13,109 bases of DNA, taken from JBOHPP01 sp050731755 (lineage in GTDB: Bacteria; Methylomirabilota; Methylomirabilia; Rokubacteriales; CSP1-6). Made by a program: the position numbers and the translations under genes. This document shows, one piece after another, positions 1 through 6,816 of the stretch (its first letter is position 1; every line of letters begins with the position of its first letter). Location: assembly GCA_050731755.1 (NCBI GenBank), contig JBOHPP010000269.1, forward strand, positions 1-13,109, in the 5' to 3' direction. The notes below the pieces were generated by a model. The model worked only from the letters and a program-made list of their open reading frames with translations. It did no database searches and had not been told where the DNA came from.

Positions 1-1980
1 CGCGTGCGCCACCAGGGCGAGCCCGTCGCGCTGGTCGCGGCCGAGACGCTCGAGGGCGCGCGGGCGGCCGCCGAGACTATCGAGGTCGAGTACGAGCCGC
101 TGCCCGGTGTTTTCACGGCGGCCGAGGCGCTCGCGGCCGGGGCGCCGCGCGTGCACGAGGCCGGCAACCTGCTCGCCCACTGGCGCGTCGTCCGCGGCGA
201 CCTCACGGCGGGCTTCGCGCGGGCGGCCGTGATCGTAGAGGACGAGTACGAGACCCAGTTCGTCGACGCCGCCTACCTCGAGCCCGAATCGGGTGTGGCG
301 TGGATCGATTCCGACGGCGTGATCACGATCCGCGTCTCGACCCAGGTCATCGAGCACTTCCGCGACGTCGCCGAGGTCCTGAACGTGCCCCAGAACCGCG
401 TGCGCGTGATCGGCGCCTACCTGGGCGGCGGCTTCGGCGGCAAGGAGGACGTGACGGTCGAGGTCTACCTGGGGCTGCTCGCGATGAAGACCGGGCGGCC
501 GGTGAAGATGGTGTGGACGCGCCAGGAGTCGCTGCTCGCGCGCGCGAAGCGCCACCCCTACCGGATGCGCTACCGGACGGGTGCGCTGGCCAGCGGCGAG
601 ATCGTGGCCCAGCAGGTGGAGCTGCTCGCGGACGCCGGCGCCTACGCGTACCTCTCGGCCCTCGTGCTCCTCTACTCCACGGTGACGGCGGCCGGGCCTT
701 ACCGCGTCCCCGCGGTGGAGGTGGAGGCGCGCGTGGCCTACACGAACAACCCGCCGACCAGCGCCATGCGCGGGTTCGGCGCCATGCAGACCACGTTCGG
801 CTACGAGTCGCAGATGGAGCGCGTGGCCCGCGCGCTCGGGCTCGAGCCTGTCCACGTCCGCCAGGTGAACGCGCTGCGCCGCGGCGATACGCTGCCGGTC
901 GGTCAGGTCATGGAGACGCACGTGGCGGTCCCCGAGCTGGCGCGGCAGGCCTGGGACGCCCTCGGCCCCGTCACGCCGCCGCGCGCGCCCCAGGTCAAGG
1001 TCGGGCGCGGCCTGGCCTGCAACCTGCAGCCGTACGGACGCATCGTGTGGCTCCACGACTGGTCGAGCGCATGGGTGGGCTTCGAGATGGACGGCAGCCT
1101 CGTGGTGCGCTCGGGCGTGCCCGACGTCGGCGGCGGCCAGGCTTCCTCGCTCTGCCAGATCGCGGCCGAGGTGCTCGGCGTCCCGCTCGAGTCGGTGTCC
1201 GTCCACATCTCGGACAGCGCGCTCACGCCGCTGGCGGGGACGACGACGGCCAGCCGCCAGCTCTACATGTCCGGTAACGCCGTGCTCAAGGCCGCGCGCG
1301 AGCTGCGGGAGCAGATCCTCGGCGTCGCCGCGGCCGCGCTCGCCGCCGACGCCGGGGCCCTCAGCCTGGCCGACGGCGCCGTGCACGCCCCGGACGGGCG
1401 CTCGCTTCCGCTGCCCGACGTGCTCCGGCAGTGCGCGCGGGCCGGCGTGGCGCGCAGCCACCTGGCCGTCTATCACGCGCCGGCCGGCGAGCCGGTCGAC
1501 CTCGCGCGCGGGTCCGGCAAGGTCTTCCCCGACTACACGTTCGGCGCCCACGCGGTCGAGGTGGAGGTCGACACCGAGACGGGCATGGTGCGGGTGATGA
1601 AATATGCGGCCGCCCACGACGTGGGCCGCGCCATCAACCCCCAGTCGGTGGAAGGCCAGATCCAGGGTGGCGCGGTGCAGGGGCTGGGCTACGCGCTCAT
1701 GGAGGAGGTGATCCTCGAGCGGGGGATCAACCTCACGACGTCGTTCGCGAGCTACCTGATTCCGAGCGCGGCCGACGTGGCCGACGTGGCGCCGATCGTG
1801 GTCGAGTCGGGCGAGGGGTTGGGTCCCTTCAATGCGCGCGGCATCGGCGAGCCGCCCATCGGGCCGCCGGCGGCCGCCATCGCGAACGCCATCGAGGCCG
1901 CGTGCGGCGCGCGGGTCACGCGCTTGCCGATCACCGCCGAGCGCGTGGCCCGCGCGCTCGGCCTCGTGGAGGGCGCGTAA
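1..1980 (+). CDS. Xanthine dehydrogenase-family molybdopterin-binding (large) subunit, 5' end outside window
   Basis: This is the catalytic large subunit of a molybdenum hydroxylase (xanthine dehydrogenase / CO dehydrogenase superfamily), which hydroxylates a substrate carbon using water and passes electrons to FeS and FAD partner subunits. The frame is open from base 1 and begins inside the conserved 'GEPVALVAAET' region, so about 100 N-terminal residues probably lie upstream; 659 residues are visible against a usual 750-780. Counting codon 1 as bases 1-3, the pterin loop GGGFGGK is at 142-148, AMRGFGAMQ surrounds R257, a DVGGGQ stretch follows, then DVGRAINP and GQIQGGAVQGLGYA. The catalytic Glu is in GIGEPP (E617). 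The CO dehydrogenase loop AYRCSFR is absent, so it is not form I CoxL. The substrate is unknown; nicotinate-, purine- or aldehyde-type oxidation are all possible. GGAGGG near its stop serves the next gene. The permeases follow at once, implying co-transcription with an importer. Confidence 0.93.
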   Translation, partial: RVRHQGEPVALVAAETLEGARAAAETIEVEYEPLPGVFTAAEALAAGAPRVHEAGNLLAHWRVVRGDLTAGFARAAVIVEDEYETQFVDAAYLEPESGVAWIDSDGVITIRVSTQVIEHFRDVAEVLNVPQNRVRVIGAYLGGGFGGKEDVTVEVYLGLLAMKTGRPVKMVWTRQESLLARAKRHPYRMRYRTGALASGEIVAQQVELLADAGAYAYLSALVLLYSTVTAAGPYRVPAVEVEARVAYTNNPPTSAMRGFGAMQTTFGYESQMERVARALGLEPVHVRQVNALRRGDTLPVGQVMETHVAVPELARQAWDALGPVTPPRAPQVKVGRGLACNLQPYGRIVWLHDWSSAWVGFEMDGSLVVRSGVPDVGGGQASSLCQIAAEVLGVPLESVSVHISDSALTPLAGTTTASRQLYMSGNAVLKAARELREQILGVAAAALAADAGALSLADGAVHAPDGRSLPLPDVLRQCARAGVARSHLAVYHAPAGEPVDLARGSGKVFPDYTFGAHAVEVEVDTETGMVRVMKYAAAHDVGRAINPQSVEGQIQGGAVQGLGYALMEEVILERGINLTTSFASYLIPSAADVADVAPIVVESGEGLGPFNARGIGEPPIGPPAAAIANAIEAACGARVTRLPITAERVARALGLVEGA

Positions 1981-1983
1981 GCG

Positions 1984-2826
1984 GTGGCGGCCGCCGGGGC
2001 GCCGCGCGGGGGCCGGGCTCTCGGGCTCGCGCTCCTGGCCCCGTCGCTGGCCGCGATGGCGCTCTTCGCGGTCGCCCTCGGCGCCCTGTTCCAGTTCAGC
2101 CTGCTCGAGTTCATCCCGGGCTCGCTCCGCACCGGCGGCCTCACGGGCAAGAATTTCCAGGCCGTGCTGGCGCCCCAGTACCTGCGCTACATCTGGGACA
2201 CGATCGTCCTCAGCGTCCTCACCACCGTGCTCACGCTGGTGGCCGCCTACCCGGTGGCCTACGCGCTGGCCCGGGCCCGGTCGGCGCGGCTCCGCTCGCT
2301 GCTGCTGGTGCTCACGCTGGCGCCGTTCTTCACGGGGGCCATCGTCCGCACCTATGCCTGGATGCTCGTGCTCGGCAACTCGTTCGTCCGGTGGCCGGTG
2401 AAGCTCCTGTTCGAGCCGGAGGGCGTGCTGGTCGGGCTGGTGCACTTCTCGATGCCGACCATGATCCTCATCCTGGCCGCCGCCATCAGCCACATCGATC
2501 CCGTCTACGAGCGCGCCGCCGCCAGCCTCGGGGCGCGCCCCGCGCGCGTCTTCTGGCGCGTGACGCTGCCGCTCTCGATGCCCGGCATCGCCTCCGGCTC
2601 CCTCGTCGTCTTCGCGTGGACGTTCAGCGCGTTCCCCACGCCAGAGCTGCTGGGCGGTGGGCGGGTGAAGATGATCGCCAACGTGGTCAAGGACCTGGCG
2701 CTCGACGCCTTCAACTGGCCGGGCAGCGCGGCCTTCGCGGTGGTGGCGCTGGCGGTGACGTTCGTGCTGCTCGCGGCCGTCAGCCGCTTCCTCGGGCGCG
2801 CCGCCGCCGGTGGGGGGCACGCGTGA
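1984..2826 (+). CDS. ABC transporter permease, PotB-like (spermidine/putrescine family)
   Basis: This is an inner-membrane permease of a binding-protein-dependent ABC importer, 280 residues, the usual length for PotB/PotH proteins. About six hydrophobic segments are visible near residues 12-40, 68-97, 103-130, 149-170, 202-225 and 246-270. The cytoplasmic EAA coupling loop starts at about residue 176 (ERAAASLGARPARVFWRVTLP) and would contact the ATPase. The GTG start at 1984 is chosen because GGAGGG at 1968-1973 lies 10 bases upstream and the first membrane segment follows directly. It begins 3 bases after the hydroxylase stop and overlaps the next permease by four bases (GTGA), the arrangement of a translationally coupled operon. 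The substrate cannot be read from the permease; an amine or a nitrogen heterocycle used by the neighbouring hydroxylase is an inference. Confidence 0.92.
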   Translation: MAAAGAPRGGRALGLALLAPSLAAMALFAVALGALFQFSLLEFIPGSLRTGGLTGKNFQAVLAPQYLRYIWDTIVLSVLTTVLTLVAAYPVAYALARARSARLRSLLLVLTLAPFFTGAIVRTYAWMLVLGNSFVRWPVKLLFEPEGVLVGLVHFSMPTMILILAAAISHIDPVYERAAASLGARPARVFWRVTLPLSMPGIASGSLVVFAWTFSAFPTPELLGGGRVKMIANVVKDLALDAFNWPGSAAFAVVALAVTFVLLAAVSRFLGRAAAGGGHA

Positions 2827-3608
2827 TCGGGCGGCTCGTGGTGATCGCGCTCCTGGCCTTCATGACGCTGCCCACGGTGGTGGTGCTGCTGGCGTCGTTC
2901 AACCCGACCGCGATCCTATCGTTCCCGCCCGACGGGCTCTCGCTCCGCTGGTACGAGAACGCGCTCACCTACCCGCAGTTCCGCCGGGCCGCCGTCAACA
3001 GCGTGATCGTCACCGCCGCCAGCGCGCTCCTGGCGCTGCCGATCGGGACGGCGGCGGCGCTGGCGCTCGTGCGCCATCCCGTCGCCGCCCGCGGCGTCTG
3101 GGCGGCGGTGCTCCTGTCGCCACTCGTCATCCCGGGGGTGGCGGCGGGGCTCGGCTTCCTCATCCTGGCCGCGAAGCTCGGCCTGCTCGCCAACCGCGCG
3201 GTGCTGATCGCCGCTCACGTGGTGCTGGTGCTGCCGTTCGTGGTGCGCTCGGTCATGGTGAGCGTCGTCAACCTCGATCCGATGCTCGAGCGGGCGGCCG
3301 CCAGCCTGGGGGCCAGCCCCTGGCGGGTGTTCCGCCGGGTGACGCTGCCGCTGCTCCGCCCTGGGCTCTTCGCCGCGCTGCTCTTCGCCGTGATCGTCTC
3401 CGTCAACGAGTTCGTCGTCTCACTCTTCGTGTCCAGCCGGGTCACCGAGATCCTGCCGGTGGCAATGTTCACCTACGTGGTGAACTACACGGACCCCACC
3501 ATGGCGGCCGTGTCCGTGCTCTTCATCGCCGCCACGTTCGTCACCGTGTTCGTGGCCGACCGCTTCCTGCGCCTCTCGCGCGTCTTCCAAATCGACGAGC
3601 ACCAATGA
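2823..3608 (+). CDS. ABC transporter permease, PotC-like
   Basis: This is the second inner-membrane permease of the same importer, 261 residues, typical of PotC/PotI. Hydrophobic segments lie near 3-25, 57-82, 96-122, 124-145, 180-205 and 226-248. The EAA loop starts at about residue 156 (ERAAASLGASPWRVFRRVTLP) and closely resembles that of the first permease. Family-typical features include an N-terminal 'SFNP' after the first helix and 'LSLRWYENAL', as in PotC proteins. The start is the GTG at 2823, whose bases overlap the TGA of the upstream permease. The frame stays open far upstream of this GTG, but that part lies antiphase to good genes and encodes arginine/proline-rich nonsense. The stop (TGA 3606-3608) overlaps an ATG at 3605 that opens a mini-ORF rather than the ATPase. 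Confidence 0.92.
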   Translation: MIGRLVVIALLAFMTLPTVVVLLASFNPTAILSFPPDGLSLRWYENALTYPQFRRAAVNSVIVTAASALLALPIGTAAALALVRHPVAARGVWAAVLLSPLVIPGVAAGLGFLILAAKLGLLANRAVLIAAHVVLVLPFVVRSVMVSVVNLDPMLERAAASLGASPWRVFRRVTLPLLRPGLFAALLFAVIVSVNEFVVSLFVSSRVTEILPVAMFTYVVNYTDPTMAAVSVLFIAATFVTVFVADRFLRLSRVFQIDEHQ

Positions 3609-3673
3609 CGCCACGCGCACCTCTCTCAGCCCACCCACGCCGGTCGCGGGCTCGCGGATCCCGCTACGAATGA
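3605..3673 (+). CDS. Putative 22-residue mini-ORF A in the transporter operon
   Basis: This is a 22-codon reading frame in the first 65-bp repeat unit. It starts with the ATG that overlaps the PotC-like stop and ends at a TGA that overlaps the ATG of mini-ORF B. The peptide begins MTPRAPLSAHPR and is rich in Arg, Pro and Ser, with a high positive charge and no membrane segment. It matches no family I recognise. There is no clear Shine-Dalgarno before it, so translation would rely on ribosomes terminating on the permease gene and restarting. It may be a real microprotein, a coupling device whose product does not matter, or simply a duplicated spacer. Expression is unproven. Confidence 0.3.
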   Translation: MTPRAPLSAHPRRSRARGSRYE

Positions 3674-3734
3674 AGCCCCGCGCATCTGTCCCCGCCCACC
3701 CACGAACCGCGCCGGCCTCACGGACCCCGCTCCA
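3605..3734 (+). repeat. Two tandem imperfect 65-bp direct repeats between permease and ATPase genes
   Basis: Unit A is 3605-3669 and unit B is 3670-3734. Each begins with ATGA and is exactly 65 bases. The first 35 positions differ at only six sites and share GCCCACCCACG. The last ~20 bases match as CTCrCGGAyCCCGCT after a one-base shift. A third ATGA (3735) begins the ATPase gene. The spacing therefore keeps an ATGA at every boundary, so each unit is both a spacer and a 22-codon ORF. This is read directly from the sequence; the origin by duplication is inferred. Confidence 0.75.
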
Positions 3735-3738
3735 ATGA
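3670..3738 (+). CDS. Putative 22-residue mini-ORF B, paralogue of mini-ORF A
   Basis: This is a second 22-codon frame of the same length as mini-ORF A, in the second repeat unit. It begins MKPRASVPAHPR, so M-x-PRA and AHPR align with mini-ORF A without gaps, while the C-terminal halves diverge because of a one-base offset in the underlying repeat. Its TGA (3736-3738) overlaps the ATG of the ABC ATPase (3735-3737). No Shine-Dalgarno is visible for the ATPase, so reading through this mini-ORF could be how ribosomes reach the ATPase start. I recognise no function for the peptide. Confidence 0.3.
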   Translation: MKPRASVPAHPRTAPASRTPLQ

Positions 3739-4784
3739 CCGGCCAGACGGTCGTCGCGCTCGAGGGCGTGAGCAAGGCGTATGGCAGCGTGCGCGCGCTC
3801 GACAGCGTCGACCTCGCCGTCTACGAGGGCGAGCTGCTCTCGCTGCTGGGGCCGTCGGGGTGCGGCAAGACCTCCACGCTCAACGTGATCGCGGGGTTCG
3901 TCGAGCCCGACCGCGGCCGCGTGCTGATCGACGGCGAGGACGTCACGCATCACCCGGCCTGGCGGCGCGGCCTCGGCGTCGTCTTCCAGTCCTACGCGCT
4001 GTTCCCGCACATGACCGTGGCCGAGAACGTCGCCTTCGGCCTGCGCGAGCGCGGCCTGCCGCGCCACCAGGTGGGGCCGCAGGTGGCGGAGGCGCTGCGG
4101 CTCGTCCGGCTCCCCGAGGCCAGTCCCCTGCGGCCGTCCCAGCTCTCGGGCGGGATGCAGCAGCGTGTGGCGCTGGCGCGCGCGCTCGTCATCCGGCCGC
4201 GCGTGCTGCTGCTGGACGAACCGCTGGCCGCGCTCGACCGGAAGCTGCGCGAGCAGATGCGGGCGGAGCTACGGGAGATCCAGCGCGCCGTCGGGATTAC
4301 GACGATCTTCGTCACCCACGACCAGCACGAAGCGCTCGGCCTGTCGGACCGGATCGCGGTCATGAGCGCCGGCCGCATCGAGCAGCTCGCCACCCCGCGC
4401 GAGGTGTACGAGCAGCCGGCCACCCGCTTCGTGGCCGACTTCATCGGCGCCTCCAGCGTGCTGTCGGCGCGCGCCACCGGCGCGCGGGCGGTGGAGCTGC
4501 CGGGCGGGCAGCGCCTCGAGGTGCGCCTGGCCCGCCCGCTCGCGGCGGGGGAGGCCGTCCAGCTCTTGATCCGGCCCGAGCGCGTCGAGCTCGGCGCGAC
4601 CGGCGCCGGCGCGCTGCCGACGCGAGTCGTGAGCGCGATGTACCTGGGCGACCACACCGAGGTCCGGCTGGAGTTGGCCGGCGGCACGCGCCTGCTCGCG
4701 ACGGCGCGTGGCGGGCTGACGCTCGGCGCCGGGGACTCCATCACCGTCCGCCTGCCCGCCGACGCGTTCCTGGAGGTGCGGTGA
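3735..4784 (+). CDS. ABC transporter ATP-binding protein, PotA-like
   Basis: This is the cytoplasmic ATPase that powers the importer formed with the two upstream permeases. It has 349 residues, the normal length for PotA-type proteins with a C-terminal TOBE domain. Visible motifs are Walker A GPSGCGKT at 39-46, the Q-loop (Q85 in VVFQSYALFPHMTV), signature LSGGM at 137-141, Walker B LLLDEP ending at 163, D-loop ALD at 166-168 and H-loop H195 in VTHDQHEAL. The C-terminal part, from about 240 on, carries the 'LLIRPE' and 'YLGDHTEVRLEL' blocks of the TOBE domain, which usually senses or gates substrate transport. The start is fixed by the ATG overlapping the mini-ORF B stop and by the family N-terminus. 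No substrate-binding protein is seen downstream; it may lie upstream of the window. Confidence 0.95.
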   Translation: MTGQTVVALEGVSKAYGSVRALDSVDLAVYEGELLSLLGPSGCGKTSTLNVIAGFVEPDRGRVLIDGEDVTHHPAWRRGLGVVFQSYALFPHMTVAENVAFGLRERGLPRHQVGPQVAEALRLVRLPEASPLRPSQLSGGMQQRVALARALVIRPRVLLLDEPLAALDRKLREQMRAELREIQRAVGITTIFVTHDQHEALGLSDRIAVMSAGRIEQLATPREVYEQPATRFVADFIGASSVLSARATGARAVELPGGQRLEVRLARPLAAGEAVQLLIRPERVELGATGAGALPTRVVSAMYLGDHTEVRLELAGGTRLLATARGGLTLGAGDSITVRLPADAFLEVR

Positions 4785-4854
4785 TGACATCCGCGGCGCC
4801 GGTGCGGCGATGACGCCCGAGGACGCGGCCAGCCGGCTCGCTACTTGGCCGTGA
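4784..4854 (+). other. Short coupled reading frames at the 3' end of the transporter operon
   Basis: After the ATPase stop, an ATG overlapping it by one base (4784) opens a 9-codon frame ending at 4813. An ATGA overlap at 4810 then opens a 14-codon frame starting MTPEDAASRLA that ends at 4854, inside the 3' end of the opposite-strand cupin gene. The second start looks like the beginning of an ordinary protein that stops abruptly. Possible readings are a gene remnant left by a rearrangement near 4840, or chance short frames in GC-rich DNA. No terminator hairpin is obvious here between the converging genes. Confidence 0.25.
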
Positions 4855-5278
4855 TGGTGGTGGGCTTCCCTTCCTCACCGGCGAAGACGACCAGGATCTT
4901 CACGGGCGCGCTGGTCTTGTTGAGGGCCTGATGCCAGTGGTTTACGTCCTCGAGGAAGGCCTGCCCCGGCTTGTAATCGCGCGGCTCCGCGCCCTGGGCC
5001 TGAACCGTCAGCGTCCCGTCCAAGACGTAGACGAACACGGGGACTGGGTGCTGGTGGAGCGCGGTTCGACCACCCGGCTCGAGCTCGCCGATCACCGAGA
5101 TGATCTCGGCCTTGCCCTTCGGGTATTCGATGGGCATCTTGCTTGCCGTTTGGGTGCTCTTGAGGACCGGTGTGGTCTTGAAGCCCTTCGGCAGCGCCTG
5201 ATCATCGCCGGTTTGCTGAGCGCCAGCGACGCCGATCAGAACGACGATGCAGAGACCGGAGATGAGTAGCCGCTTCAT
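4841..5278 (-). CDS. Small secreted cupin-domain protein
   Basis: This is a single-domain cupin of 145 residues with an N-terminal Sec signal peptide (MKRLL, hydrophobic core to about residue 20, VAGA then QQ), so it is probably periplasmic. The beta-barrel core carries cupin motif 1 around H75-x-H77 (ALHQHPVPVFVYVLDG) and motif 2 as KPGQAFLEDVNHWH, with H114 and H116 as possible metal ligands. The usual Glu of motif 1 is replaced by a hydrophobic residue at about 81, so the metal site may be three-His or altered. The start at 5278 is preferred over an ATG 24 bases upstream because AAGGAGGT lies four bases before it and the signal peptide then starts cleanly. It is monocistronic, with its own promoter, and convergent with the ABC operon. 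The enzymatic role is unknown. Confidence 0.88.
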   Translation of the reverse strand: MKRLLISGLCIVVLIGVAGAQQTGDDQALPKGFKTTPVLKSTQTASKMPIEYPKGKAEIISVIGELEPGGRTALHQHPVPVFVYVLDGTLTVQAQGAEPRDYKPGQAFLEDVNHWHQALNKTSAPVKILVVFAGEEGKPTTITAK

Positions 5279-5282
5279 GGGC

Positions 5283-5290
5283 ACCTCCTT
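5283..5290 (-). promoter_or_regulatory. Shine-Dalgarno of the cupin gene
   Basis: The minus-strand sequence AAGGAGGT is a full match to the anti-SD sequence and sits 4 bases before the ATG at 5278. It decides this start over the in-frame ATG at 5302. Confidence 0.8.
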
Positions 5291-5343
5291 GACCGCGGTC
5301 ACACGCTCGTTGGTTGACGGTGGGGCGCTGAGAATCCGGGCGA

Positions 5344-5372
5344 ACTCTAGGCAGAAATTCGATCGGTGTCAA
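5344..5372 (-). promoter_or_regulatory. Sigma70-type promoter of the cupin gene
   Basis: On the minus strand a perfect TTGACA (-35, 5367-5372) is followed after 17 bases by TAGAGT (-10, 5344-5349, four of six consensus positions). The local DNA is AT-richer than its surroundings. Transcription would start near 5337, giving a leader of about 58 bases before the ATG at 5278. This is read from sequence only; no start site has been measured. Confidence 0.6.
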
Positions 5373-5412
5373 TCCGCAGCCGGTCTTACGCCGCTCGCTC
5401 GCCGGGCGCCGG

Positions 5413-5552
5413 CGGTCAGCCGGCGCATCGAGAGGCTGCGACCCGAACTCCGCGACCTCGCGGACGCGCTCGACGCCTGACCGGTCAGCGAACGCGCACT
5501 GCCCTTCCACGGGGCAGCCAGTCCCCCGGTCAGCTGATCTGGGCCGGTCAGC
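5413..5552. repeat. Cluster of short CCGGTCAGC direct repeats in a gene-free interval
   Basis: CCGGTCAGC occurs at 5481-5489, 5526-5534 and 5544-5552, and CGGTCAGC at 5413-5420. The 5481 copy forms part of the 10-bp palindrome TGACCGGTCA (5478-5487). A 6-bp hairpin, CTGCCC/GGGCAG with a 7-base loop, lies at 5499-5517 and could act as a weak terminator after the DUF1501 gene. The interval 5379-5547 otherwise holds no convincing gene. The repeats may be regulatory half-sites or chance in GC-rich DNA. Confidence 0.3.
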
Positions 5553-6795
5553 GGAGGATCGGGAAGGTCTCGAATCGCCCCCGGAGCAGTTCCTCCGCCT
5601 TCTGGTAGCCGAGCCAGCTGTCGATGACGGTGGCGTAGACGCGGCGGAAGTCGGTCGTATGGATCAGGTTGTCTCCCGCGTCGAGCTGGGTCAGGCTCGG
5701 CCGCTGGCCGTAGTGGCCGCCCTTGACCGGCTTGCCGAGGACGAACATGAGGTTGGCGGTTCCGTGGTCGGTGCCCAGGCTCGTGTTCTCGGGGACGCGC
5801 CGGCCGAACTCGGAGAAGATCATCATCACCACCTGGTCGGCGCGACCGAGCCGCTCGAGATCGCGCATGAACCCGGCGACGGCGTCGGATACGTAGGTGA
5901 GAAGCCGGGCGTGGAGATCGCCCTGATGGACGTGGGTGTCGAAGGCGTTGTGACGATAGGCCGCGTAGTAGAGCCGCGTCGGGAGCCCCGCGGCGATGAG
6001 CGCGGCGATCTTGGGGAGATCCACAGGGAAGATCCCGTAGTCGACCGGCGAGCTGTAGCGCGCCCAGGCCTCGCGCACGAGCGCCGAGGCGTCCCGGGCG
6101 CTCCGGGCGACCTCGAGCAGATACCTCCGCGACGGGTTCGAGTCCCCGTGGGCCTCCGCCACGTGCTGGAAGAGCGGGAGCTCCTGGAAGAATCCCTTGC
6201 GGGTGAACTTGTCGGGGTCGTCGAAGACGACCGGGGTGTGATCCCGGCTTCGCACCGCGAGCGATTGCGTCGTATCGATGTTCACCACGAAGTTCGGCGA
6301 TCCGCCCGGACGCAGCGCATCGGCGAGCCGGCCGACCCATCCGTACTCCTCGCCACGGTTGGGGGCGGCGGTATGCCAGTACGCCATCGATGAGAAGTGG
6401 GAGAAGGAAGGATTGTCGTACCCGCAGCCGTGGACCACGGCGAGGCGACCCTCTTTGTACAGCCGCTCGAAGCCCGCCATCCCGGCGCTGAAACCGAAGT
6501 GGTCGTCGATCTTCCGGAGCCGCGACGGCGTGAGGCCGATCGTCGGCCGCTGGCGATAGTAGGCGTCGTCACCGTAGGGGACGAGCGTGTTGAGGCCATC
6601 GTTCCCGCCGGAGAGCTCGAGTACGACGAGCATCCGATCGTTGGCGGGGATCTCCGCGGCCAGGGCCGACGCCGCTCTGGCGAAGAACGCCGGCATCCCG
6701 AATGAGCCGGTCAGCCCCATCCCGAGCCCCCCGAGGCCGACCTTCACGAGCTCTCGTCGAGAACACCCGTCACCGAGCGATCTCAGGTGTCCCAT
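5548..6795 (-). CDS. DUF1501 family protein with Tat signal
   Basis: This is an exported protein of 415 residues in the DUF1501 family (PF07394), which is usually grouped with the alkaline phosphatase/sulfatase fold; its biochemical activity is unknown. The N-terminus has a twin-arginine motif (SRRELVK at 12-18), a hydrophobic stretch and an Ala-rich cleavage region near 46, so export of the folded protein by Tat is likely. Family blocks follow: LELSGGNDGLNTLVPY near 59-74, HGCGYDNPSFSHF near 122-134, FSEFGRRVPEN at 327-337 and LGTDHGTAN at 340-348. The start at 6795 is chosen because GGAGG at 6802-6806 is six bases away, whereas the ATG at 6801 would touch the SD directly. It lies 21 bases after the DUF1800 gene, a pairing common in many bacteria, so the two products probably act together. 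Confidence 0.92.
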   Translation of the reverse strand: MGHLRSLGDGCSRRELVKVGLGGLGMGLTGSFGMPAFFARAASALAAEIPANDRMLVVLELSGGNDGLNTLVPYGDDAYYRQRPTIGLTPSRLRKIDDHFGFSAGMAGFERLYKEGRLAVVHGCGYDNPSFSHFSSMAYWHTAAPNRGEEYGWVGRLADALRPGGSPNFVVNIDTTQSLAVRSRDHTPVVFDDPDKFTRKGFFQELPLFQHVAEAHGDSNPSRRYLLEVARSARDASALVREAWARYSSPVDYGIFPVDLPKIAALIAAGLPTRLYYAAYRHNAFDTHVHQGDLHARLLTYVSDAVAGFMRDLERLGRADQVVMMIFSEFGRRVPENTSLGTDHGTANLMFVLGKPVKGGHYGQRPSLTQLDAGDNLIHTTDFRRVYATVIDSWLGYQKAEELLRGRFETFPILR

Positions 6796-6801
6796 CCGCA
6801 T

Positions 6802-6806
6802 CCTCC
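6802..6806 (-). promoter_or_regulatory. Shine-Dalgarno of the DUF1501 gene
   Basis: Minus-strand GGAGG lies six bases before the ATG at 6795 and directly adjoins an in-frame ATG at 6801, so it favours the downstream start. It sits in the 21-base gap after the DUF1800 stop. Confidence 0.65.
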
Positions 6807-6816
6807 GTGCGTTCGG

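Noticed and set aside
300..1277. Long plus-strand open frame inside the hydroxylase gene
   Set aside because: It encodes arginine/alanine/glycine-rich sequence without motifs and overlaps a gene with clear family blocks; it is the usual out-of-frame openness of GC-rich DNA.
1431..2822. Open frame running upstream of the PotC-like permease in the same frame
   Set aside because: The translation is low-complexity and arginine-rich, overlaps two well-supported genes, and the permease N-terminus starts cleanly at the GTG at 2823, so a fusion is not supported.
3992..4744. Minus-strand open frame opposite the ABC ATPase
   Set aside because: It is Ser/Arg-rich nonsense opposite canonical Walker and signature motifs.
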